Assembly: GCA_910578075.1 (NCBI GenBank)
Contig: CAJTPK010000053.1
Coordinates: 1-6,769 of the forward strand
Origin: an uncultured Muribaculaceae bacterium
GTDB lineage: Bacteria > Bacteroidota > Bacteroidia > Bacteroidales > Muribaculaceae
Direction of reading: 5' to 3'
DNA length: 6,769 nucleotides
Below are positions 1 to 6,478 of the stretch, one piece after another. The notes below the pieces were generated by a model, which had not been told where the DNA came from, made no database searches, and worked only from the letters and a program-made list of their open reading frames with translations. Every line of letters starts with the position of its first letter. Position 1 is the stretch's first letter. The translations under genes and the position numbers were made by a program.

Positions 1-113
1 ACATGAATACAGAGTTTAATAATTTCGCATTAACAGATTTTAAAAGACGCCAGTGTAATCCTTTAAATGCCCTGCCTGCATATCGCGTGTCAAATCCGAA
101 TATGCTCTGTCTG

Positions 114-470
114 TCATTGGCCGTCTTGCGCCTGACGACACTCCATTATCCGGTCAAAATGATTGCGCCCCCATTCCACAAGGGCGTCGATATGCGGGAG
201 AAGCGTCTGCCCGAGTTCGGTGATTGAATACTCAACACGTGGCGGCACATCAGGATACAATTTGCGACAAATGATCCCGTCTGTGGTCAGTTGCCTGAGC
301 ACAGATGACAGGACTTTCTCTGAAACAGAAGGAATAGCACGATACAATTCATTGAAACGTACAGGATAGTTTTCCGCTATTTTCAGAAGTACGGCCATAG
401 CCCATTTATTGCCAAGCCATTCAAGCACAGGAGCCGCCTTGCAATATTCATAGTCTAATTTTTTCGCCAT
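114..470 (-). CDS. HxlR-family winged-helix transcriptional regulator
   Basis: The 118-residue product is a complete HxlR-type winged-helix DNA-binding protein, normal in length for the family. Residues 10-24 (CKAAPVLEWLGNKWA) carry the N-terminal cysteine and the GxKW signature. RFNELYRAIPSVSEKVLSSVLRQL (38-61) is the recognition-helix region, and YPDVPPRVEYSITELGQTLLPHIDAL (72-97) is the wing plus dimerisation helix. In characterised relatives (YodB, HypR, HxlR) the cysteine near the N terminus senses electrophiles, disulfide stress or formaldehyde; that Cys10 does so here is inference. I chose the ATG at 470; a TTG two codons upstream (476) is also in frame but less likely. The gene is divergent from the radical SAM gene. 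A TAGCTTTG box about 32 nt upstream and several dyads between the two genes suggest autoregulation and control of the neighbour. Confidence 0.93.
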   Translation of the reverse strand: MAKKLDYEYCKAAPVLEWLGNKWAMAVLLKIAENYPVRFNELYRAIPSVSEKVLSSVLRQLTTDGIICRKLYPDVPPRVEYSITELGQTLLPHIDALVEWGRNHFDRIMECRQAQDGQ

Positions 471-501
471 TTTCAATCGAGCATAAATTTTTGACGGTGA
501 A

Positions 502-509
502 CAAAGCTA
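502..509 (-). promoter_or_regulatory. Bacteroidota -7 promoter box of the HxlR gene
   Basis: Read on the minus strand this is TAGCTTTG, an exact match to the Bacteroidota -7 consensus TAnnTTTG. Transcription would start near 495, giving a leader of about 25 nt before the ATG at 470. No good TTTG -33 box is present at the expected distance (about 529-533), so the promoter may be weak or regulated. Confidence 0.5.
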
Positions 510-510
510 A

Positions 511-524
511 CCGTTACGTAAGGG
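511..524. promoter_or_regulatory. imperfect palindrome around TTACGTAA
   Basis: CCGTTACGTAAGGG is a 14-bp palindrome with one mismatched pair around the perfect 8-bp core TTACGTAA. It lies directly upstream of the HxlR -7 box, inside that promoter's spacer, so a bound protein would block HxlR transcription. A role as an operator is inference. Confidence 0.35.
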
Positions 525-541
525 TCACACCTATTGGTAAG

Positions 542-562
542 TAATTGTTTTACGCACAATTA
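542..562. promoter_or_regulatory. inverted repeat TAATTGT-N7-ACAATTA, candidate operator
   Basis: Two perfect 7-bp arms (542-548 and 556-562) are separated by 7 bp, a 21-bp dyad of the size bound by dimeric winged-helix regulators. It covers the -33 box and part of the spacer of the radical SAM promoter, a classic repressor position. The adjacent HxlR protein is the obvious candidate ligand, but this is inferred from position only. Confidence 0.5.
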
Positions 563-575
563 TAGTCTAATTTTG
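544..575 (+). promoter_or_regulatory. Bacteroidota promoter of the radical SAM gene
   Basis: A -33-like ATTG (544-547; consensus TTTG) is followed after 20 bp by TAATTTTG (568-575), an exact match to the -7 consensus TAnnTTTG. The spacing is within the usual 19-21 bp. Transcription would start near 581, leaving a leader of roughly 20 nt to the ATG at 604. Confidence 0.65.
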
Positions 576-586
576 CGACAAAATTA
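568..586. promoter_or_regulatory. perfect dyad TAATTTTG-CGA-CAAAATTA over the -7 box and start site
   Basis: Two perfect 8-bp arms flank CGA, giving a 19-bp dyad whose left arm is the -7 box of the radical SAM promoter. Its right arm reads TAATTTTG on the other strand, so the site is symmetrical as a promoter element too. It is either a second operator or a promoter with fortuitous symmetry. Confidence 0.45.
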
Positions 587-603
587 ACAAAAAACGTCGA
601 AAT

Positions 604-1497
604 ATGATACAACCTCAATTACATTTTACCGGCCAGATATGGCGCCCTCCATACGAAGCGAACTCACAGCTCCTGCAACTGACGTCAGGCTGCACATGGC
701 ACAAATGCAAATTCTGCAGCCTTTACCACGGCACACCGTTCCGGATGTCACCCCTCTCCGAAGTCGAGGAAGACCTGAAAGTGATCCGCCGATGGCAACC
801 CCGTGCCCGACGCGTATATATCACCGGGGCAAACCCTTTTGCTCTTAGTTACAACAGGCTGATGGATACAGCGCTGCTACTACGCAAGTATCTTCCTCAC
901 ATGGAGTCCTTCGGAATGTTTGCCCGCGTGACAGACATTACACCCAAATCGGTAGAGGAACTGCGAAACCTGCATCACCTCAAACTCGACAGCATCAACA
1001 TTGGTATGGAGACAGCCCATGATCCGACACTCGACAGGATGGACAAAGGATATCACTCCGCCGATATTCTTGAACAACTGTCGAAACTCGATGAAGCAGG
1101 AATACATTACAACGTCTTCTATCTCAACGGACTCGGCGGCCAAGGCAACGATGTGGCAAGCGCAGCCGCTACCGCCGAAGTGCTCAACAGGCTTCACCCG
1201 TGCATAATCAATATAGTCTCACTGACCATATTTCCGGAATCGCGACTACATCAGGACGTGATTGACGGGACATATCAGGAAGCACCGGAAATAGAACGCC
1301 TTGTGGAAATGCGGACTCTGATAGAGCGTCTGACAATAAAGACAAACCTTCTCGGTCATCATATTTCAAATACAATCCCGATAACCGGAGCACTCCCATA
1401 CGACAAAGCCGCCCTGCTCTCCGAATTCGACAAAGCGATCTCCTCTTTTCCCGAACAGGAACTGAGAGCCTACCGCAAAAATATCCGCCATCTGTAA
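604..1497 (+). CDS. radical SAM protein of unknown substrate
   Basis: The product has 297 residues and appears full length. The [4Fe-4S] site is GCTWHKCKFC (29-38), with cysteines 30, 35 and 38. The CX4CX2C spacing is wider than the textbook CX3CX2C but usual in this subgroup, which is also marked by RPPYEANSQLLQLTSGC at 14-30. Further core signatures are VYITGANPFAL (71-81), replacing the SAM-binding GGE-like stretch, INIGMETAHDPTLDRMDKG (131-149) and YLNGLGG (173-179). HHISNTIPITGALPYDK (252-268) is a C-terminal block I associate with the same family. No B12-binding, SPASM or extra Fe-S cluster domain is visible. The enzyme should cleave SAM reductively in the cytosol; I cannot assign a reaction. 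The ATG at 604 follows an A-rich leader and a good promoter. The divergent HxlR gene is its likely regulator. Confidence 0.92.
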   Translation: MIQPQLHFTGQIWRPPYEANSQLLQLTSGCTWHKCKFCSLYHGTPFRMSPLSEVEEDLKVIRRWQPRARRVYITGANPFALSYNRLMDTALLLRKYLPHMESFGMFARVTDITPKSVEELRNLHHLKLDSINIGMETAHDPTLDRMDKGYHSADILEQLSKLDEAGIHYNVFYLNGLGGQGNDVASAAATAEVLNRLHPCIINIVSLTIFPESRLHQDVIDGTYQEAPEIERLVEMRTLIERLTIKTNLLGHHISNTIPITGALPYDKAALLSEFDKAISSFPEQELRAYRKNIRHL

Positions 1498-1541
1498 CAG
1501 TCAGCTAACAGATCTACCCCACCCCAGCCTACACCGTGTCA

Positions 1542-2129
1542 TCACGACTTTCCTTTCCAGAGTCCCAATGTCGCATCTCTGGATTTCACAAGGCTCAGGA
1601 CTCTTTTCACAAACTCCGATTTGGCTGCCGTATAACCATCACGGTCCGTGCGAAACTTTGGCAGCAGGCTGCACTTCAATTTCTCGTATTCTCTTGCTGT
1701 AGCAGAATCTTCCATAAGATAATTACGGAATGAGATCTCGTCGTTGTCACCCTCTGCATGCACATGGACATGAAACACCTTATCGGCGTATCCATCAAGA
1801 GTATATCCTTTATTAAAAGACATCCGGGACTCAGAGCATGACATACAGATATAACCGGCTTTCTCAAGCAAAAGCCTTATGGCTACTCTGTCAGCATCTG
1901 CCGGAATTTCAACAAGAATGTCAATGATCGGCTTGGCCTGTATATCTGGAATAGCAGTACTACCTATATGGTTTATTACAGGCTTATACACGCACAATAA
2001 CTTGGAAATAGCTTCGATTTCTATATTGGCCCACTCTTTCCACCATGGCTTATGGGGAGACAGGACAATAGGAAACAATTGCCACAGTTCCTCCAATGTC
2101 ATATCTTTAAGCTCTTTTCTATTTGCCAT
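1542..2129 (-). CDS. GrpB family protein (nucleotidyltransferase fold)
   Basis: This 195-residue protein matches the GrpB family (UPF0157), which has a nucleotidyltransferase-like fold. Signatures in order are HIGSTAIP (54-61), AKPIIDILVEIP (65-76), FHVHVHAEGD (119-128), FRNYLMEDSATAREYEKLK (134-152) and DRDGYTAAKSEFV (162-174). The length is normal; the N-terminal 40 residues are less conserved. The protein should be cytosolic, with no signal peptide or membrane segment. Family function is poorly defined; some relatives are fused to dephospho-CoA kinase, but this one stands alone, so I assign no reaction. The ATG at 2129 is preferred; an internal Met11 (2099) is possible. It runs convergent with the radical SAM gene, the two stop codons being 44 bp apart with no clear terminator hairpin. 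I found no convincing promoter within about 150 bp upstream. Confidence 0.9.
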   Translation of the reverse strand: MANRKELKDMTLEELWQLFPIVLSPHKPWWKEWANIEIEAISKLLCVYKPVINHIGSTAIPDIQAKPIIDILVEIPADADRVAIRLLLEKAGYICMSCSESRMSFNKGYTLDGYADKVFHVHVHAEGDNDEISFRNYLMEDSATAREYEKLKCSLLPKFRTDRDGYTAAKSEFVKRVLSLVKSRDATLGLWKGKS

Positions 2130-2283
2130 TTGTCAGTGATATGATTTTCTGGCCGTTGACATCGGTCGGTTGTTATGATTTAACATCTCATCTGCAACGT
2201 AATATCTCATATATGCTTCCGATCAAATACAATGACCAATTCCGTAATCCCGCACAGCAATAACAACACTCGATACTGAAACA

Positions 2284-2351
2284 ACATACGGAGACATCAA
2301 CGGGACTCTCTGTTCCGATATTCACAGAAGCCCCAGTGATGCTCCGTATGT
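2284..2351. repeat. 68-nt imperfect long hairpin
   Basis: Perfect 10-bp arms ACATACGGAG (2284-2293) and CTCCGTATGT (2342-2351) close the structure. After a one-base bulge (2294) CATCA pairs with TGATG (2295-2299 with 2337-2341). A small internal loop then leads to GGG/CCC (2302-2304 with 2332-2334) and a short TCT/AGA stem. Nearly the whole stretch therefore folds on itself. It sits about 34 nt beyond the stop codon of the secreted-protein operon. It may act as a factor-dependent terminator or an mRNA 3'-end stabiliser, or be a dispersed palindromic repeat. No T-run follows it on either strand, so an ordinary intrinsic terminator is unlikely. Confidence 0.6.
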
Positions 2352-2369
2352 ATTATTTGCCTACTTGAA

Positions 2370-2385
2370 ATTCGTTTGAACGAAT
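2370..2385 (-). terminator. weak terminator-like palindrome at the operon's stop codon
   Basis: ATTCGTTTGAACGAAT has perfect 7-bp arms around TG and would fold as a 6-bp stem with a TTGA loop. It begins at the last base of the stop codon of the Omp28-like gene. On the minus strand only TTTC follows, so the U-tract is poor. Confidence 0.3.
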
Positions 2386-4319
2386 CAGATCACAAGTTTT
2401 TTAAGCACTGTTTCGCCTGATAACGAGGATGCGCTCAGGATATAGACACCCGACAGGGATGATGTGTTGATCTCCACGCTGCCGGTGCCGTTTGTACGGG
2501 CTACACATACTCCGGAAACGTCATACAATGCTACTTCGATATTCTCTGACAGTGCAGAATCTATCTTTATAAATCCACCATCAAGAGACACCGACAGACC
2601 ACAGTCTGCACCCATAGTTTCCATCAAGCCAGATCCCGATGTTGATGGTTTTACAGAGGTTGCGTTCAGTATCTTGCCTGTGGAACGGTCGATTATCATG
2701 CCTACGACCTTAATATTTCTGACATTCAAGATATTTCTTGGCAAACCAAAACTGTATGATCCGGAATAGACCTCGCCAGCCTTAATCTCCGCAGGCACAC
2801 TGCCCTCTATGCCATCGACACCGTTGTATATAGCTCTAACCACATGATTGAATTTCAGATCAGAGACTATCATAGCCGGACGGTTTTCAAATCCACCTAT
2901 GACTTCGACAGCACCGGCCATGTTGTTGGCCTGATAATATCCGTCTTTCCACACATTGTCTTCTGTCACAGCAAAGGCCATCCTATAATCCGCATTATCA
3001 ATATCAATCGGATAACGTGTCGAGGCATCGATTTCAATGGACCTTGCTTTCACGGCTACTTCAAGCGATATTTCGGCAAGAGCCTGTTTATTCAGCACCT
3101 CGAGAAACACACTCTCCAGACCACCCATAAGCGTGGTGTAGGTCTTAACACCATTCTCGGTGATCGGATACATGGGCGTTGGGCAGTATATGCTTCTATC
3201 CACCCATGCGGTAGGTGCACCATCGGGGAATGAGAAGGTTTTATACTCATCAATAGCCATTGCGTCATCTACATGTACAGCAAGGCCTATAAATGTATCG
3301 GGATATTTCTTCTCGAGAGTCTCCATGGCCACAATACCTTTAGGACAGTAGCCGCACCACATGCCGGTGGCTTCCTCTACCACAACGCCGCGCTTCGGCA
3401 CGAAACTGAGCACCATGGTACTCCTGTCCATAGCGTCATAGGGCAGACCGTTGACGGTAGCACTTACGGTGAAATCCACCGTCTCGCCATATTTCGCCTT
3501 TATTTCTTCGGGCAAAACGAAATCGAAACTTTCATGATAGCCCAGGTTCAAACCGCTATATTCGGCATGAAGAGTGCGGCCGTCCACTTCGCAATCCACC
3601 GACAATGTATTGACTGGCTGCTGGGAATAAGCCGTAATAGTACCTCCTATCTTGAATAACTCGCTACCGACATGATATTCTCCCGGAGTAACCAAAATCT
3701 CCGAAAGGCCTTTCAGGCCGGAAACATTAATATCGTCAATAGCCAGAATCTCGCTGTCGAGACTGACATTCACAAAAGCAATGCGCACCCTCTGCCCTTC
3801 ATAAGCACTCAGATCCAAAGTGTGTGCCTGCCATTTGTTAAGCTCCTCGTCGGTCACGGTCATAAGCGGTTCGCCGGCAAAAGCGTCAGGAGTATCGCCT
3901 GTTGCCGATACCCTTATCTCATACGTGCTGGGGGTCTTGCGCTGCTCGTTGACAGACATAGATCTCCATGACAATGTCACCTCACCGCCGCGAACCCACA
4001 CCGGAGGTGTTATCATCCAGTCCTGAGCCGGCAGTGGATCTTCTCCTTTAGCGGTCTTAAAGCGAGATGCCGATGCCGCATAATAATTCTCGGTGCCGCG
4101 CTCCCTCAGACATATCCATGAATCATAGTCAGAAAAACCATTCTGGACCATCGTGAAATGCAGCTGACAGCCGTCATTATCTACCACTTTCATGCCTTCA
4201 AGCATCGTTTCCGACGCAAACGGGCATTCGAAATAAGAGGTGAAATCGCCAGCAGGGCTTTCTGCCAAAAGACAGAAAGCCGATGCCAGCGAAAGCGATA
4301 ATACAATATCTCTTTTCAT
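2385..4319 (-). CDS. secreted choice-of-anchor-J / Omp28-like thioredoxin-fold protein with T9SS sorting domain
   Basis: The 644-residue product starts with a Sec signal peptide (MKRDIVLSLSLASAFCLLA, cut near 19-20). Residues about 28-200 resemble the cleaved-adhesin/choice-of-anchor J beta-sandwich: DWMITPPVWVRGGEVTLSWR at 100-119, YEIRVSATGDTPDAF at 133-147 and LAIDDINVSG at 192-201. A linker beta-domain (205-308) leads to an Omp28-like thioredoxin fold. There VVVEEATGMWCGYCPKG (312-328) holds a CXXC active site at Cys322 and Cys325, and GAPTAWVDR (367-375) supplies the likely cis-proline loop. The end (about 572-644) is a T9SS type A-like sorting domain, VALYDVSGVCVARTNGTG to GVYILSASSLSGETVLKKLVI. 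It is probably a surface or secreted redox-active protein; its substrate is unknown. It starts 10 bp after the beta-propeller gene and shares its promoter. Confidence 0.9.
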   Translation of the reverse strand: MKRDIVLSLSLASAFCLLAESPAGDFTSYFECPFASETMLEGMKVVDNDGCQLHFTMVQNGFSDYDSWICLRERGTENYYAASASRFKTAKGEDPLPAQDWMITPPVWVRGGEVTLSWRSMSVNEQRKTPSTYEIRVSATGDTPDAFAGEPLMTVTDEELNKWQAHTLDLSAYEGQRVRIAFVNVSLDSEILAIDDINVSGLKGLSEILVTPGEYHVGSELFKIGGTITAYSQQPVNTLSVDCEVDGRTLHAEYSGLNLGYHESFDFVLPEEIKAKYGETVDFTVSATVNGLPYDAMDRSTMVLSFVPKRGVVVEEATGMWCGYCPKGIVAMETLEKKYPDTFIGLAVHVDDAMAIDEYKTFSFPDGAPTAWVDRSIYCPTPMYPITENGVKTYTTLMGGLESVFLEVLNKQALAEISLEVAVKARSIEIDASTRYPIDIDNADYRMAFAVTEDNVWKDGYYQANNMAGAVEVIGGFENRPAMIVSDLKFNHVVRAIYNGVDGIEGSVPAEIKAGEVYSGSYSFGLPRNILNVRNIKVVGMIIDRSTGKILNATSVKPSTSGSGLMETMGADCGLSVSLDGGFIKIDSALSENIEVALYDVSGVCVARTNGTGSVEINTSSLSGVYILSASSLSGETVLKKLVI

Positions 4320-4329
4320 CTACTATGTT

Positions 4330-5595
4330 TTACTTTACAAATTTACCGACCACTCGCGTACCTCCGGCAACTACTTCGTATAAATACACACCGGGAGTGA
4401 GCACACCGAGATCGACATTAGAAGTATTGTTAAAATGTATGGCCTGCTTGCCTGCCACATCGCTTATACGGATATTTTCGGCCGGAACAGTCACAGTCAG
4501 TGTATTGCCGTCAACATTTACGGACAGATTATCATATTTCAGAGTCTCCAGAGCTGCTGATGAAGCCAGACTGCTCTTGGGATATCTCCAAAGACCGCTG
4601 ATAACCTGCGAGGGATCATAGTGGTATACTGTGGTATAGACATAGTCGTCATCGCAAGATATCACAAGCGGCCAACAGTTTTCAGGAAGCCCCTTGCCGT
4701 TATACCATTCCTCTCCCATATTGTCAGTGTAATAGAATCTACCGTTAGGACCGGCAGCATACAGATACTTACCGTCATAATCTATGCATCTCACATTAAG
4801 ATTGTCGGCCTCAGGATTGAAAATTTGGTCCCATGTATATCCGTCCTTGGTTGCAAGCAGATATTCTGTATCTGGATTCTGATTCTCCGTAGCGCGCCCA
4901 GCGATCATAATATCGCCGGCAATAGTGACAGTAGCCAGACAGTTACTATGAACAGGCACAGTCTCCCATCTGTCAAGTGAAACATTATATTTATGAACAG
5001 AATAAAGGCCGAAGAGATAAATCTCATTATTGAACGCCATCATGTTATAGTAATTGTCCATTGCCTTTTCATCGCCAAAATCGACCATCTGCGATTCTCT
5101 GTCGGTATGCGTCCATGTCTCACCATTGTCTTCTGATTTGATGACACCTCCGCCGAGGAAATCACCGACATAAAGCACTCCATCCAACCCGTCGATAGCA
5201 TAACACACTGTTTCATCGGCCATACCAGGCTTTTCATAAAACTCCTCAACTGAACGGATATAATTGAGCACATCCCATGTACGTCCGCCATCCTCGCTAC
5301 GAGCAATCCTGCAGGCCTTACCAGGTGCATAAATATAGTCGCCGATCTCCACAAACTTGTTATACGCATAGTCGGCCACCTCACATTTAGTAAATGTCTT
5401 ACCTTTATCTTCAGAGTAATAGATACCTCCATCCAGATTATCTCTCAAATCTGACATAAGTATCAAGCCCTCTTTTGTAATGTAATGCGCACTGGCCTGG
5501 GGCAATTCATAGATCTGCTCCCAATTGGCTGACAACGGTAATGTCGTGGCGATAGCACCTGCAGCCACTACGGATTTAAGTAAAAGTTGTTTCAT
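4330..5595 (-). CDS. secreted sialidase-like/Asp-box beta-propeller protein with T9SS sorting domain
   Basis: From the ATG at 5595 this is a 421-residue protein. That start gives a canonical signal peptide, MKQLLLKSVVAAGAIATTLPLSA, cut before Asn24; an in-frame start 13 codons upstream (5634) would bury it. The mature part is a beta-propeller marked by Asp-box (BNR) repeats: SEDKGKTF (61-68), SEDGGRTW (100-107), SEDNGETW (154-161), a degenerate TKDGYTW (249-255) and TDNMGEEW (290-297). Asp-boxes are structural turns and do not prove glycosidase activity; I see no sialidase catalytic arginine triad or FRIP motif, so a binding or scaffold role is more likely. Residues about 350-421 (IRISDVAGKQAIHF to GVYLYEVVAGGTRVVGKFVK) form a T9SS type A-like sorting domain. 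It is the first gene of the operon. Confidence 0.88.
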   Translation of the reverse strand: MKQLLLKSVVAAGAIATTLPLSANWEQIYELPQASAHYITKEGLILMSDLRDNLDGGIYYSEDKGKTFTKCEVADYAYNKFVEIGDYIYAPGKACRIARSEDGGRTWDVLNYIRSVEEFYEKPGMADETVCYAIDGLDGVLYVGDFLGGGVIKSEDNGETWTHTDRESQMVDFGDEKAMDNYYNMMAFNNEIYLFGLYSVHKYNVSLDRWETVPVHSNCLATVTIAGDIMIAGRATENQNPDTEYLLATKDGYTWDQIFNPEADNLNVRCIDYDGKYLYAAGPNGRFYYTDNMGEEWYNGKGLPENCWPLVISCDDDYVYTTVYHYDPSQVISGLWRYPKSSLASSAALETLKYDNLSVNVDGNTLTVTVPAENIRISDVAGKQAIHFNNTSNVDLGVLTPGVYLYEVVAGGTRVVGKFVK

Positions 5596-5651
5596 AATCA
5601 ATAAGTATAAGTAACTTGTAAAAATTAAACGCACATATCAGACTCTCATCG

Positions 5652-5659
5652 CAAAATTA
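5652..5659 (-). promoter_or_regulatory. Bacteroidota -7 box of the secreted-protein operon
   Basis: The minus strand reads TAATTTTG, an exact TAnnTTTG match. Transcription would start near 5645, about 50 nt before the ATG at 5595, which supports that start over the one at 5634. No clear TTTG occurs at -33, so an activator may help; a dyad covers that region. Confidence 0.5.
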
Positions 5660-5669
5660 TTTTTACGAA

Positions 5670-5682
5670 ATGTGTCACACAT
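5670..5682. promoter_or_regulatory. dyad ATGTGT-C-ACACAT upstream of the operon -7 box
   Basis: Perfect 6-bp arms flank a single C. It lies just upstream of the -7 box and reaches the expected -33 position of the secreted-protein operon promoter. It resembles a compact TGTG/CACA activator site, but no binder is known from the sequence. Confidence 0.35.
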
Positions 5683-6123
5683 GCCACCAACACCCCCGTT
5701 GACAACATAAGACAACATCTCCGCAGATACATAATTGGCAACACTTCCACATGCACAGCAATCAGTCGCAATGTACTGGAAACGCCCAATACACTCGCTT
5801 CTTCTTTGTAAGGTTTACGTATGAGACTCTTATAGTCATAACCCTTACCATGACGCAAAAATCCTGCCAAAAACACATACACAATAACTTTTAACGACTT
5901 CTTAGTTTTTAACTGTTATCGATCGCAATTTAAGAAATCTTTTTCAATAATGACCGTACATACGCAGCATTTAACACACGTTAACAACAGCTATCCTCTA
6001 TTCAGTTCATTATCATTTTTACCCAGATAATAATATGTACCTAATTGAATTTCATTGCATCATCTATTCCAACAATTCACCAGTGACAGCATGCCACAGT
6101 AGGCTCACATTCGGTCAAAATGT

Positions 6124-6402
6124 TTATGAACAATTGGATATCAACATACAACGAAGCCGTCTTTTACCAAATGTCTCTTTTGCATATTTATAGTATTCAC
6201 GGATATAAGTTTTCAATGACTCAAAAGTCGTTTCGTATGGACTCAAGACACAAATCCAACCCATCCACGCATAGACCGGGTGTAGCATAATGACATCCTT
6301 TGCAATAAAGTCATACGACATATCCACAAGGCCACCTTTATATGGTATAGGATACACTCTAGGAATATACCCAGACTCTACCGTTATCTTGACCTCTGAC
6401 AT
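6124..6402 (-). pseudogene. C-terminal fragment of a DUF6194-like protein
   Basis: The 92-codon frame contains a block I recognise as the C-terminal half of DUF6194-type proteins: MSYDFIAKDVIMLHPVYAW (28-46), followed by MGWICVLSPYETTFESLK (47-64) and a final helix YIREYYKYAKETFGKRR (66-82). Relatives, from memory, are about 140-155 residues with an N-terminal domain ending near an FRLNIGV motif. That half is absent here, and the frame closes at the 70-nt element just upstream. The fragment may still be translated from ATG 6402, which lies 6 bp after the element, but a functional protein is doubtful. The family has no established function. The family assignment is by motif memory and moderately sure; the truncation follows if it is right. 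Confidence 0.55.
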
Positions 6403-6408
6403 TACTAG

Positions 6409-6478
6409 ATAGACAACAACATGGCCGAAAAAGCCGGACGACCACTCGCGCTCGGGCGAAAGAACGATTGTTGTCTAT
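6409..6478. repeat. 70-nt structured element with 11-bp terminal inverted repeats
   Basis: ATAGACAACAA (6409-6419) and TTGTTGTCTAT (6468-6478) are perfect 11-bp inverted repeats closing a 48-nt interior. On the minus strand the interior can form TCGC/GCGA (6456-6459 with 6446-6449) and TGGTCG/CGGCCA (6439-6444 with 6422-6427, one G-T pair), making a three-way junction. Inside the terminal ATAGAC, no stop codon occurs in any of the six frames. It lies between an HsdS fragment and a DUF6194-like fragment and breaks both. It could be a small non-autonomous mobile element (MITE or REP-like), an attachment or recombination site, or a structured RNA. No target-site duplication is obvious. Confidence 0.65.

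Larger units (their letters stand above)
5596..6123. other. 528-bp largely non-coding stretch
   Basis: It holds the leader and promoter of the secreted-protein operon at its left end. The rest, especially 5880-6120, is AT-rich. A 78-codon minus-strand reading frame (5646-5882) shows no family signature and runs through the promoter, so I do not call it a gene. I see no tRNA, rRNA, CRISPR or clear terminator here. The right part may be the decayed flank of the accessory fragments beyond 6124. Confidence 0.5.

Noticed and set aside
3..227. Plus-strand reading frame of 74 codons at the left edge
   Set aside because: It overlaps the antisense of the clear HxlR gene, with no recognisable protein features.
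2171..2185. Short inverted repeat TGTTA-TGATT-TAACA upstream of grpB
   Set aside because: Only 5-bp AT-rich arms and no promoter next to it; such repeats are common by chance.
2224..2231. TGTATTTG on the minus strand as a -7 box for grpB
   Set aside because: One mismatch to TAnnTTTG, no -33 partner at 19-21 bp, and a leader of about 90 nt would be needed.
4330..5595. Calling the propeller protein a sialidase
   Set aside because: Asp-box repeats are present, but no FRIP motif or arginine triad is visible; the repeats occur in many non-enzymatic propellers.
5646..5882. Minus-strand reading frame of 78 codons upstream of the secreted-protein operon
   Set aside because: No signal peptide, family motif or initiation context; it spans the operon's -7 box and dyad and has low-complexity hydrophobic content typical of chance frames.
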